From the IMG/VR virus record IMGVR_UViG_3300002137_000286, positions 1-25,681 of that record: a stretch of DNA of 25,681 nucleotides, one strand, 5' to 3'. The notes under the pieces were generated by a model. It worked only from the letters and a program-made list of their open reading frames with translations, did no database searches and was not told where the DNA came from. Of this stretch, positions 1 through 5,057 are shown piece by piece. This DNA is from a virus. Numbering within the stretch: the stretch's first letter is position 1; each line of letters begins with the position of its first letter. A program made the position numbers and the translations under genes.

Positions 1-21
1 GATGACTTTACATCTAAAGGA

Positions 22-426
22 ATGGCTAGTGCTTATTATTTTACTTTAACCCCTTCACCTGATGGTGATGGTTGGGAGGATGTTACATATTATACTAAGC
101 GTCCTACTGCTATGTATACTAATAGAGATGGAGATTTTGACTCTTGGGTTTACATTATGTCTAACCCTACTATGCCCGGTTATTATAAAATTGGGTATAC
201 TAAAAATACTCCTGAAGAGAGAGCTAAGCAAATTTCAAATGCTACGGGGGTTATTGTTCCTATGAAAGTAGAATGGGCATTCCATTGTTATAATGGGTTT
301 GCTTTGGAACAGGAAGTACACCATAAATTAGAGGCTTACCGTATTAATCATAATAGAGAGTTTTTTCAAATCTCTTTAGATGAAGCCCAACAAACTATTG
401 AAGAAATTGGAAAGAGATATGTGTAG
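22..426 (+). CDS. T5orf172 / GIY-YIG superfamily protein (possibly 5'-partial)
   Basis: A 134-residue protein from the ATG at 22. The frame is open to base 1, so the true start may lie outside the window. Residues 42-120 look like a T5orf172 (Mug113-like) domain of the GIY-YIG nuclease superfamily: VYIM near 43 and YYKIGYT at 54-60 form the two-strand GIY-YIG-like signature, followed by an Arg-containing helix (EERAKQ, 65-70), an E-x-x-x-H helix near 97-101 and a conserved-looking NREFF at 111-115. The first 40 residues have no recognisable domain. Members of this family occur in many phages and large DNA viruses, usually without a known role. Nuclease activity is inferred from the family and not certain. 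The gene ends 65 bases before the next start. Confidence 0.7.
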   Translation: MASAYYFTLTPSPDGDGWEDVTYYTKRPTAMYTNRDGDFDSWVYIMSNPTMPGYYKIGYTKNTPEERAKQISNATGVIVPMKVEWAFHCYNGFALEQEVHHKLEAYRINHNREFFQISLDEAQQTIEEIGKRYV

Positions 427-449
427 GGATTTGGCTACCCGAGGATTTG

Positions 450-459
450 TTCGTATATT
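450..459 (+). promoter_or_regulatory. Putative early/middle promoter element (TTCGTATATT)
   Basis: TTCGTATATT lies in the gap before the gene at 492, with CGTATA ending 34 bases before the ATG. Closely similar elements stand before the genes at 1131 and 2114 at nearly the same distance, and one more before 2706. The core resembles a bacterial -10 box, but no clear -35 is visible. Function is inferred from recurrence and position only. Confidence 0.35.
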
Positions 460-491
460 CCGGGGGTAATAAAAAATTAAAAACAAACAAT

Positions 492-695
492 ATGTATAAA
501 GAAGAATTAAAAGCAGAAGCAATAAGAATTATTAAAGCAAATCCTGAACTTAAATCAGAAATACAGGAATTGTATTCGTTAGCCATTTCAGAGATTGAAG
601 AAGGCGGATCAGAATATCATGAGTGTGATTTAGCTCATAATGATATGTTAGAACTTGAATTTCAGAAGCATAATGAAAATAAGAGTTATGGATAA
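492..695 (+). CDS. Small acidic helical protein, unknown function
   Basis: A 67-residue, Glu-rich, probably all-helical protein with no recognised domain. I chose the ATG at 492 because it follows an A-rich leader (AAAACAAACAAT) like other starts here; the in-frame ATG at 447 sits on top of the CGTATA element and would encode an unlikely extension (SGGNKKLKTNN). The last 8 bases overlap the start of the next gene, so the two are probably translationally coupled. It belongs to a run of four tiny genes (492-1307), the usual make-up of an early accessory region in large phages. Confidence 0.6.
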   Translation: MYKEELKAEAIRIIKANPELKSEIQELYSLAISEIEEGGSEYHECDLAHNDMLELEFQKHNENKSYG

Positions 696-885
696 ATTTA
701 AAGAGATATTATTAGAAACAATTGAAGAAAATCGACTAGAGATGTTGATACCTTCAAGAGATTATTCCGAAGAGGAGCTTGTCTATATGCGTGGTTATAA
801 TCAAGCGCTGGAGGATATGCTTGAGGATTATGACGACGATTTATACACTATTAACCACGAATCTCACGCATTTTTATTGAATTAA
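688..885 (+). CDS. Small acidic protein, unknown function
   Basis: A 65-residue acidic protein (MDKFKEILLE at the start, a DYDDD run near the end). Earlier in-frame ATGs at 655 and 673 exist, but the one at 688 gives the short overlap normal for this genome and follows AATAAGAGTT, nearly the same leader as the AATAAAAGTT before the genes at 1131 and 2920. No domain is recognised. The phrase YMRGYNQALEDM suggests a helix. The next gene starts one base after its stop codon, so the genes from 492 to 1084 probably form one transcript. Confidence 0.6.
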   Translation: MDKFKEILLETIEENRLEMLIPSRDYSEEELVYMRGYNQALEDMLEDYDDDLYTINHESHAFLLN

Positions 886-886
886 T

Positions 887-1084
887 ATGAATAAAATAAA
901 AGAACAATTTATAGAAAAATCATCAAGTGAAGAAATGCTTGATATTGTAGAATGCCTTGATAGAGCTGAACAATCAAATCTTTTAATTGAGGTAGTTTAC
1001 ACTGCTTTAAAGGAGATGAAATCTAATCCTAAATCTTCTCCATTACTCTGTTTACAGATTTCTCTAGATAGTTGGGATTGTTAA
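887..1084 (+). CDS. Small hypothetical protein
   Basis: A 65-residue protein, predicted mostly helical, with two Cys residues in its C-terminal part (SSPLLCLQ and the terminal DC). Its ATG comes one base after the upstream stop codon (TAATATG), which points to coupled translation. No similarity to a known family is recognised. It ends just before a recurrent CGTATA element, so it is probably the last gene of the 492-1084 set. Confidence 0.55.
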   Translation: MNKIKEQFIEKSSSEEMLDIVECLDRAEQSNLLIEVVYTALKEMKSNPKSSPLLCLQISLDSWDC

Positions 1085-1091
1085 GGATAGT

Positions 1092-1101
1092 TTCGTATAT
1101 T
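1092..1101 (+). promoter_or_regulatory. Putative early/middle promoter element (TTCGTATATT)
   Basis: Exact TTCGTATATT, as at 450-459, with CGTATA ending 31 bases before the ATG at 1131. It would drive the small gene at 1131 and possibly the tRNA-Leu just downstream. A TATAAATA string at 1107-1114 also matches the T4 late consensus, but it lies within a general A/T leader, so I give it less weight. Confidence 0.4.
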
Positions 1102-1130
1102 GATAATATAAATAAATAAAAATAAAAGTT

Positions 1131-1307
1131 ATGAACGAATTGAAAAATGAATTAGTAAACGAGTTGGCATTTTTGAGTGGATTAAAAGATAAAGTTTGGA
1201 AATACCATCCAAACAATCCCGATAGAGTATCAGTGGTAGATGAATATGCTCAACTACAGATGGAGATTGAGGAAATAGAAGACAGATTAGACCAGTTAGG
1301 TTTTTAA
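1131..1307 (+). CDS. Small helical protein, unknown function
   Basis: A 58-residue reading frame from ATG 1131 to TAA 1305-1307. It is acidic and looks like two helices separated by a short Pro/Asn turn (YHPNNPDR); the second, QLQMEIEEIEDRLDQL, has heptad-like spacing and could form a coiled coil. The leader AAATAAAAGTTATGAA is identical over 16 bases to the one before the HD-domain gene at 2920, which supports this start. The gene ends only seven bases before the tRNA-Leu. No family is recognised; it resembles the small 'degradation/antitoxin-sized' proteins common in phage early regions only in size and charge. Confidence 0.6.
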   Translation: MNELKNELVNELAFLSGLKDKVWKYHPNNPDRVSVVDEYAQLQMEIEEIEDRLDQLGF

Positions 1308-1314
1308 TCAATAT

Positions 1315-1398
1315 GCTGCTGTGGTGGAATAGGTAGACACGTGGGACTTAAAATCCCATTCCCTAAACGGAGTACCGGTTCGATCCCGGTCAGCAGTA
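1315..1398 (+). tRNA. tRNA-Leu (anticodon TAA)
   Basis: An 84-base class II tRNA. The acceptor stem GCTGCTG pairs with CAGCAGT (first pair G-U), the anticodon stem TGGGA/TCCCA closes the loop CTTAAAA with anticodon TAA, a short variable arm follows, and the T arm is ACCGG-TTCGATC-CCGGT. The discriminator base is A at 1398, as expected for Leu; the full CCA is not encoded (ACAG follows). It reads TTA, a Leu codon used very heavily across the window, so it plausibly supports late translation. It sits seven bases after the small gene ending at 1307. Confidence 0.95.
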
Positions 1399-1560
1399 CA
1401 GAAAACCAAAAGGAGGAAAAAGTAATATCGCTATCATAGCGTTTGGCCGTAACAGATAAGTAATGACGATTACGAAACTTAAGGGTAGCCTTTAAAATTT
1501 TTTGATTACAGGTTGGATACCTAAAATCTCCATTATATATTTATCGTAAATTATTTAAAA
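1399..1560 (+). other. Non-coding spacer between tRNAs with predicted hairpins
   Basis: No convincing ORF. A perfect hairpin CGCTA-TCA-TAGCG lies at 1429-1441. CGTAA (1448-1452) can pair with TTACG (1470-1474), and an AAGG/CCTT hairpin at 1481-1492 is followed by a broken T tract. It contains one of the few textbook GGAGG sequences (about 1411-1416), with no start codon at a usable distance. It could be processing spacer, an attenuator or a small RNA. I could not fold it into a tRNA because no T arm is recognisable. Confidence 0.3.
1536..1545 (+). promoter_or_regulatory. Weak match to the late-type element (TATATTTATC)
   Basis: TATATTTATC ends 15 bases before the tRNA-Gly. It matches the first nine bases of the TATATTTATAAC element found before four late genes. 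It could start a transcript carrying tRNA-Gly and the membrane protein gene at 1671. This is the least certain member of the set. Confidence 0.25.
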
Positions 1561-1633
1561 GCGAGAGTAGCTCAGTTGGTAGAGCATTAGTTTACCAAAC
1601 TAAGGGTCGCGAGTTCGAATCTCGTCTTTCGCT
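1561..1633 (+). tRNA. tRNA-Gly (anticodon ACC)
   Basis: A 73-base cloverleaf. The acceptor GCGAGAG pairs with CTTTCGC (one G-U), the D arm is GCTC-AGTTGGTA-GAGC, the anticodon stem TTAGT/ACTAA closes the loop TTACCAA, the variable loop is GGGTC and the T arm is GCGAG-TTCGAAT-CTCGT. The discriminator is T and no CCA is encoded. The body closely resembles bacterial tRNA-Gly(GCC), including the variable loop and T arm, but the loop reads ACC instead of GCC. A34 tRNAs other than Arg-ACG are rare in bacteria. GGT is a common codon in this window. Confidence 0.9.
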
Positions 1634-1670
1634 CTAAGTAAGTTGTTTCAAATTAAATAAATTAAAAATT

Positions 1671-1961
1671 ATGGAACAAATTATTTTAGCTTTCGGTTTA
1701 GGTATTGTATTGGTCATTGACATTGTCTTGGTCTATGTGGTACTACAGTCAAATAAAAAAGTTAATGAATGTGAAAATCATATTCGTAACTTAGAACAAT
1801 CTATCAGTAGTATTTACAATATTATTGAAGAAAAAGATCGTAACCTAGGCGGTTACATTAATGAGGTCGATCGTAAGGTTGATTCTCGAATTGATAAACT
1901 CGATGCTCGGGTGGTGATGGAACTTGAGCGTTTTAAACAAACATACATCAAATCTTATTAA
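1671..1961 (+). CDS. Membrane-anchored coiled-coil protein
   Basis: A 96-residue protein with one clear hydrophobic helix at residues 4-26 (IILAFGLGIVLVIDIVLVYV), then a polar, heptad-like region to the end (NECENHIRNLEQSISSIYNIIEEKDRN...). The likely topology is an N-terminal anchor in the inner membrane with a helical tail in the cytoplasm. No signal cleavage site is seen. The start follows an A/T leader (AATTAAAAATT). It lies 37 bases after tRNA-Gly and may share its transcript, and a strong terminator closes the unit at 1994-2016. A second protein of the same design is encoded at 3705, but with no obvious sequence similarity. Function is unknown; phage lysis or superinfection roles are possible but unsupported. 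Confidence 0.75.
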   Translation: MEQIILAFGLGIVLVIDIVLVYVVLQSNKKVNECENHIRNLEQSISSIYNIIEEKDRNLGGYINEVDRKVDSRIDKLDARVVMELERFKQTYIKSY

Positions 1962-1993
1962 ATAAACTTTCACCGAGACAACTTACTTACATT

Positions 1994-2016
1994 AAAGGGG
2001 CATTTGCCCCTTTTTT
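1994..2016 (+). terminator. Strong intrinsic terminator
   Basis: AAAGGGGCA and TGCCCCTTT form an 8-9 bp stem with a very small loop, followed by a run of six T. This is the clearest rho-independent terminator in the window and ends the tRNA-Gly/membrane protein unit. Confidence 0.9.
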
Positions 2017-2113
2017 GTGTTTATATGTGATTACATATGATTTGTACGTGGTTATGTGAATTATATTCGGTAACGTATAATACACACGTAAAAAACGGAA
2101 TAAACACATATTT
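2017..2113 (+). other. Intergenic region upstream of the gene at 2114
   Basis: Together with the terminator, this is the longest gene-free gap outside the tRNA spacer. It holds ATATGT-GATT-ACATAT (a short hairpin or operator-like palindrome near 2024-2039) and then GTAACGTATAATAC at 2070-2083. The palindrome could be a repressor site, but there is no second copy to support this. Confidence 0.3.
2073..2081 (+). promoter_or_regulatory. Putative promoter (ACGTATAAT)
   Basis: ACGTATAAT contains a perfect TATAAT box (2076-2081) and the CGTATA core seen before the genes at 492 and 1131. CGTATA ends 34 bases before the ATG at 2114, the same spacing as at 492. A weak TTATGT at 2052-2057 could serve as a -35. 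It lies just after a strong terminator, where a new promoter is needed. Confidence 0.45.
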
Positions 2114-2563
2114 ATGTACATGGATATAGAAAAAGTATTTGGATTATTTGATAATGAGGAACCGGATTCATTGCTTGAAAAAGCGAGACTGGTGGATCAA
2201 TTATTAGATTATAAAGAACATCCTTTGTTCTGGGTAGGTATGTTTAAAAAACTTATCCATAATCATAAAACATTCAATAGTAAAGTTTTAGAGTTTTATT
2301 CAAAAATGGATGAGGAATTAGACATATATGATGTTGAAGTTGCCGGTGAATTTGTAGTCTACAATAGAGCTTGGTTTTGGATATCAAAAATAAATATTCA
2401 AGATAGGGATAACCAGGAAGCTATATTACATTACGGAGACGAATATCTAACAACTTATTTTAAGTTTATAATATCGTATTTTGAAGAATTTGAAGAATAT
2501 GAAAAATGTGCCCATATAAAAACACTTCTAGACTATACCCAACTTACTTTAAAAATAAATTAG
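2114..2563 (+). CDS. Hypothetical acidic protein
   Basis: A 149-residue acidic, aromatic-rich protein with no recognised family. It appears alpha-helical throughout (for example DSLLEKARLVDQLLDY, FKFIISYFEEFEEYEK), with conserved-looking Trp positions (LFWVGMFKK, RAWFWISK). No membrane segment or metal-binding pattern is seen. Two starts are possible, ATG 2114 and ATG 2120 (MYMDIEK); the second would leave a longer leader and cannot be excluded. It is preceded by its own promoter-like element and followed by a 142-base leader of the next gene, so it may be monocistronic. Confidence 0.65.
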   Translation: MYMDIEKVFGLFDNEEPDSLLEKARLVDQLLDYKEHPLFWVGMFKKLIHNHKTFNSKVLEFYSKMDEELDIYDVEVAGEFVVYNRAWFWISKINIQDRDNQEAILHYGDEYLTTYFKFIISYFEEFEEYEKCAHIKTLLDYTQLTLKIN

Positions 2564-2579
2564 GAAGTATAAAATATTA

Positions 2580-2590
2580 TTCGTATCTTG
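2580..2590 (+). promoter_or_regulatory. Putative promoter element (TTCGTATCTTG)
   Basis: TTCGTATCTTG matches the TTCGTATATT element at 450 and 1092 at nine of ten positions. It also resembles the Bacteroidota -7 box (TAnnTTTG), one T short. It lies 115 bases before the gene at 2706, so the transcript would have an unusually long leader that contains a purine-rich tract. Confidence 0.35.
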
Positions 2591-2665
2591 GGAGTACAGG
2601 AAATGTAAATGAGGGGATGAGAGGAAGGGAATAAGAGAGATGGATGGGATAAAGGGGTAAATAGG
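2590..2665 (+). other. Purine-rich G/A leader tract
   Basis: A 76-base segment almost free of C and strongly A/G on the + strand, with several G runs (GAGGGGATGAGAGGAAGGG, then ATAAAGGGG). It contains only minimal ORFs (such as ATG AGA GGA AGG GAA TAA). No neighbouring gap has this composition. It may be an RNA leader, a protein-binding site or a weak G-rich structure. Confidence 0.4.
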
Positions 2666-2705
2666 TACCCGGGGTTATAAAATTAATAAAGTAAATAAAT
2701 ATAAT

Positions 2706-2894
2706 ATGCAACATAGAGAAGCAATCACCACAAAACTAGAGAGAGCAGAAGGCTCTATCTCCCGACTACAATCACTATTATCTAGAAATGGAACATTAAG
2801 TGATATTAATAAATTAATAGAGGAAACTAAGGATTCTATTCAAGATGCGAAGGATTATATCCAACGTGAACCTAGAACAGCAGTAGAAAATTAA
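2706..2894 (+). CDS. Small helical protein, unknown function
   Basis: A 62-residue protein predicted to form two amphipathic helices (REAITTKLERAEGSISRLQSLL and DINKLIEETKDSIQDAKDYI) around a short loop, so a helical hairpin or coiled coil is likely. The start follows AAATAAATATAAT, in line with other starts here, and the reading frame shows no clash with another gene. It lies 25 bases before the HD-domain gene and is probably co-transcribed with it. No family is recognised. Confidence 0.65.
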   Translation: MQHREAITTKLERAEGSISRLQSLLSRNGTLSDINKLIEETKDSIQDAKDYIQREPRTAVEN

Positions 2895-2919
2895 AAAATT
2901 AATAAAATAAATAAAAGTT

Positions 2920-3708
2920 ATGAATCTAACAGCAGAAAAAATCCAATTAAATTGGAACGAATTTATGGGTAATATTGATACCTATATCTCATCACCTCGT
3001 AAAGAGAAATTAATCGAATTTTATGAAACGTATCAAGAGCGTATTATACTTATGCCTGCTTCTCATAAAAAAGAATACCATTCTGCCTTTCCCGGAGGTT
3101 ATGTTGACCATGTAAATCGTGTTGTACGAGGAGCATTATCAATGTCTGGGTTGTGGGAAGGTTTTGGATGTGATATGACTACCTTTACTACCGAAGAATT
3201 AGTATTCTCAGCTATTAATCATGATTTAGGTAAAATGGGATCTGAAACCGAAGAATCATATATATCCCAGGATGATAAGTGGAGACGTGAAAAATTAGGA
3301 GAGGATTATAAATTCAATACTAAAGTACCATTTGCTTCTGTACCCGATCGTGGATTATTTATGTTACAATCACATGGTATAACGTATACATTCAATGAAA
3401 TGGTAGCAATCCAGACTCACGATGGATTGTATGATGATGCGAATAAAAAATACCTAATGACGTATATGCCCGAACAAAAACCTCGTACATCATTACCTTT
3501 TATTTTACACCAGGCCGATATGATGGCTGCTAGAATTGAGTTTGAAGTTGAATGGTTACCTAAATTTAAAGGTAGCGTGGCTACCCCAAATAAAGTATTT
3601 ACATTGGGTACCAATAATAAAACGAACGCTGTTAATTCGACAGTTAAAACCAAAGCCCTTGGATCTATTAAAAGTCAAGGACTTAAAAATATGTTAGATA
3701 ATTTATGA
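2920..3708 (+). CDS. HD-domain metal-dependent phosphohydrolase
   Basis: A 262-residue protein with an HD superfamily core. H54 and H64 sit in HSAFPGGYVDH, resembling the H-x-x-PGG-x-x-x-H segment of HD proteins such as YhaM exoribonuclease and some relaxase-linked HD domains. H101-D102 form the HD pair in INHDLGKMG, H152 and H167 (QTHDGL) are candidate extra ligands, and D200 in HQADMMAARIE is the usual last metal ligand. The substrate cannot be told; HD enzymes hydrolyse phosphate esters in nucleotides or nucleic acids. The C-terminal 45 residues are Thr/Asn/Lys-rich and probably disordered. The leader is identical over 16 bases to that of the gene at 1131. The stop overlaps the next start (ATGA). 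Confidence 0.85.
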   Translation: MNLTAEKIQLNWNEFMGNIDTYISSPRKEKLIEFYETYQERIILMPASHKKEYHSAFPGGYVDHVNRVVRGALSMSGLWEGFGCDMTTFTTEELVFSAINHDLGKMGSETEESYISQDDKWRREKLGEDYKFNTKVPFASVPDRGLFMLQSHGITYTFNEMVAIQTHDGLYDDANKKYLMTYMPEQKPRTSLPFILHQADMMAARIEFEVEWLPKFKGSVATPNKVFTLGTNNKTNAVNSTVKTKALGSIKSQGLKNMLDNL

Positions 3709-3980
3709 TATACTTAACAATAATATTATCGGTATTGGTCGTTGCCTTAGGGTATACGACCTTTAACCTTTTACGGAAAAATGAAAAACAAGAAGATATA
3801 CTCTCCGGGTATATGTCTTACTTGAATAAAATTTCAATGTATATCTCCGAAACGGATAAACGTTTAAAAGAGATAGATGCTAAAGAAACATTCAAATCGG
3901 ATGATGAAATTGGATTTTTCTTTGAACAAATAAAAAATATTCAAACCGTTCTTAACAGCTTTAACGTTAAGAATATTTAA
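3705..3980 (+). CDS. Small membrane-anchored helical protein
   Basis: A 91-residue protein with one transmembrane helix at residues 2-22 (IYLTIILSVLVVALGYTTFNLL) followed by a charged helical tail with coiled-coil potential. Its ATG overlaps the upstream stop as ATGA, so translation is probably coupled to the HD-domain protein, and the late sigma gene starts one base after its stop. The design (short N-terminal anchor, cytoplasmic coil) is the same as that of the protein at 1671, although the sequences do not align convincingly. Function is unknown. Confidence 0.75.
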   Translation: MIYLTIILSVLVVALGYTTFNLLRKNEKQEDILSGYMSYLNKISMYISETDKRLKEIDAKETFKSDDEIGFFFEQIKNIQTVLNSFNVKNI

Positions 3981-3981
3981 T

Positions 3982-4680
3982 ATGGCTAAAAGGAGAAAAA
4001 AAGGTATTCAATATTTTACCCAAGAAACCGAAGATTTTATTGTATTATATAATGAAACAGAAGATTTCGATGTAAAGAGTAGAATATACAATGATAAAAT
4101 CCATTATGCTTTTTTCAAACTAACGGAAAACATAATTCATACTTTTAAATTTTATTATACTGAAGTAGATAATATTGAAGATCTACAACACGAGGTAATA
4201 ACATTTCTTCTTTCAAAAATCCATTTATTTGATCAATCACGAGGTGCCAAAGCATTTTCTTATTTTGGCACCATAGCAAAACGATATTTAATATTATCAA
4301 ATCAGAAAAATTATAAAAAACGTGTAGATACTGCACCTATTTCTGTTTTAGAAGATGATGAAAACCATTCATATAATATTTTAGAAGGACATAAGAATGA
4401 TTTATTATCTAAATTTATAGATGAATACACAGAATATTGTACTACAAATATTTATAAATTATTCCCTAAAGGTGATGATGCTACAATAGCAGATGCTATT
4501 TTAGAATTATTTCGTAAAAGAGAAGATATTGATATTTTCAATAAAAAAGCATTATACATTTATATTCGTGAAATGGTAGATGTTAAAACTCCTAAAATTA
4601 CAAAAATAGCTAATCAGCTATATGATGTGTTTAAAACACATTATGTCTTTTATTTGGAAAACGGTTATACAAAGTTTTAG
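3982..4680 (+). CDS. Late transcription sigma factor, gp55-like
   Basis: A 232-residue sigma-70-family protein. Residues about 33-115 resemble sigma region 2: a helix with IEDLQHEVITFLLSKI (65-80), then FDQSRGAKAFSYFGTIAKRYLI (83-104), the pattern of the -10-binding core helix where F/Y/W residues melt the promoter, followed by the basic NYKKR. T4 gp55 is a minimal sigma of similar type (185 residues) that directs RNA polymerase to late promoters. No sigma region 4 is recognisable. The position is telling: five bases after its stop comes the first TATATTTATAAC element, then the late virion genes. It forms an operon with the two genes upstream (gap of one base). Confidence 0.8.
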   Translation: MAKRRKKGIQYFTQETEDFIVLYNETEDFDVKSRIYNDKIHYAFFKLTENIIHTFKFYYTEVDNIEDLQHEVITFLLSKIHLFDQSRGAKAFSYFGTIAKRYLILSNQKNYKKRVDTAPISVLEDDENHSYNILEGHKNDLLSKFIDEYTEYCTTNIYKLFPKGDDATIADAILELFRKREDIDIFNKKALYIYIREMVDVKTPKITKIANQLYDVFKTHYVFYLENGYTKF

Positions 4681-4684
4681 TTTC

Positions 4685-4696
4685 TATATTTATAAC
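4685..4696 (+). promoter_or_regulatory. Putative late promoter (TATATTTATAAC)
   Basis: TATATTTATAAC, 19 bases before the ATG at 4716. The identical 12-mer lies before the genes at 17506 (17 bases) and 21365 (21 bases), and a close variant before 7751 (17 bases). This fixed spacing in intergenic gaps of virion-type genes, just after a gp55-like sigma gene, makes it the best candidate for the phage's late promoter. T4 late promoters read TATAAATA in the sense direction; this one differs. Confidence 0.6.
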
Positions 4697-4715
4697 GGAA
4701 TTAAACGTATGTATT

Positions 4716-5057
4716 ATGTCACAATTAGATAGTGTAGTATTTGGTAAGAAAAAATTCTCGGATATTCTTCAAGAAATATATAATAACCAAACAGAAAAAA
4801 AAAGACAAGTTAGCGCATTAATATCGGAATTAAAACCCTTAATATCCGATATAGGTGATGCTACTCTTATTGTTCCCTTGATTAAGGAATATATGGAAAT
4901 TGGAGTTAAAAATGATGAACAACTCATCAAAATGGCTACCATTATTCAACGTGTATTACAAAATCAAACAACTGAGGGAGAATACACAATTTCAGAAGAT
5001 GAGAAAGACCAACTTTTATCAGCAATGGAAGAACTTCAAACTAAAAAATTAAAATAA
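4716..5057 (+). CDS. Hypothetical protein, first gene of the late block
   Basis: A 113-residue, predicted all-helical protein without a recognised domain. Helices are broken near ISDIGDATLIVPL and EYTISEDEKDQ. It is the first gene after the putative late promoter, and its stop codon overlaps the start of the baseplate hub gene (TAATG), so it is probably made together with virion proteins. A small baseplate, tail-chaperone or assembly role is possible from position only. Confidence 0.65.
   Translation: MSQLDSVVFGKKKFSDILQEIYNNQTEKKRQVSALISELKPLISDIGDATLIVPLIKEYMEIGVKNDEQLIKMATIIQRVLQNQTTEGEYTISEDEKDQLLSAMEELQTKKLK

Noticed and set aside
1107-1114. T4-type late promoter TATAAATA
   Set aside because: A match by sequence, but it sits in a repetitive A/T leader (ATAAATAAATA) of a small non-virion gene, so chance is the simpler explanation.
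1399-1560. A third, degenerate tRNA between the two tRNA genes
   Set aside because: No T arm with a TTC-x-A loop or acceptor pairing can be built; AGGTTGGATACCT is too short for a T arm.
3417-3653. Minus-strand frame inside the HD-domain gene
   Set aside because: Complement of a conserved enzyme-coding region; no start context or family resemblance.
4447-4457. A further ATATTTATAA match inside the late sigma gene
   Set aside because: It lies within coding sequence encoding N-I-Y-K, with no gene start near; AT-rich coding sequence gives such matches by chance.
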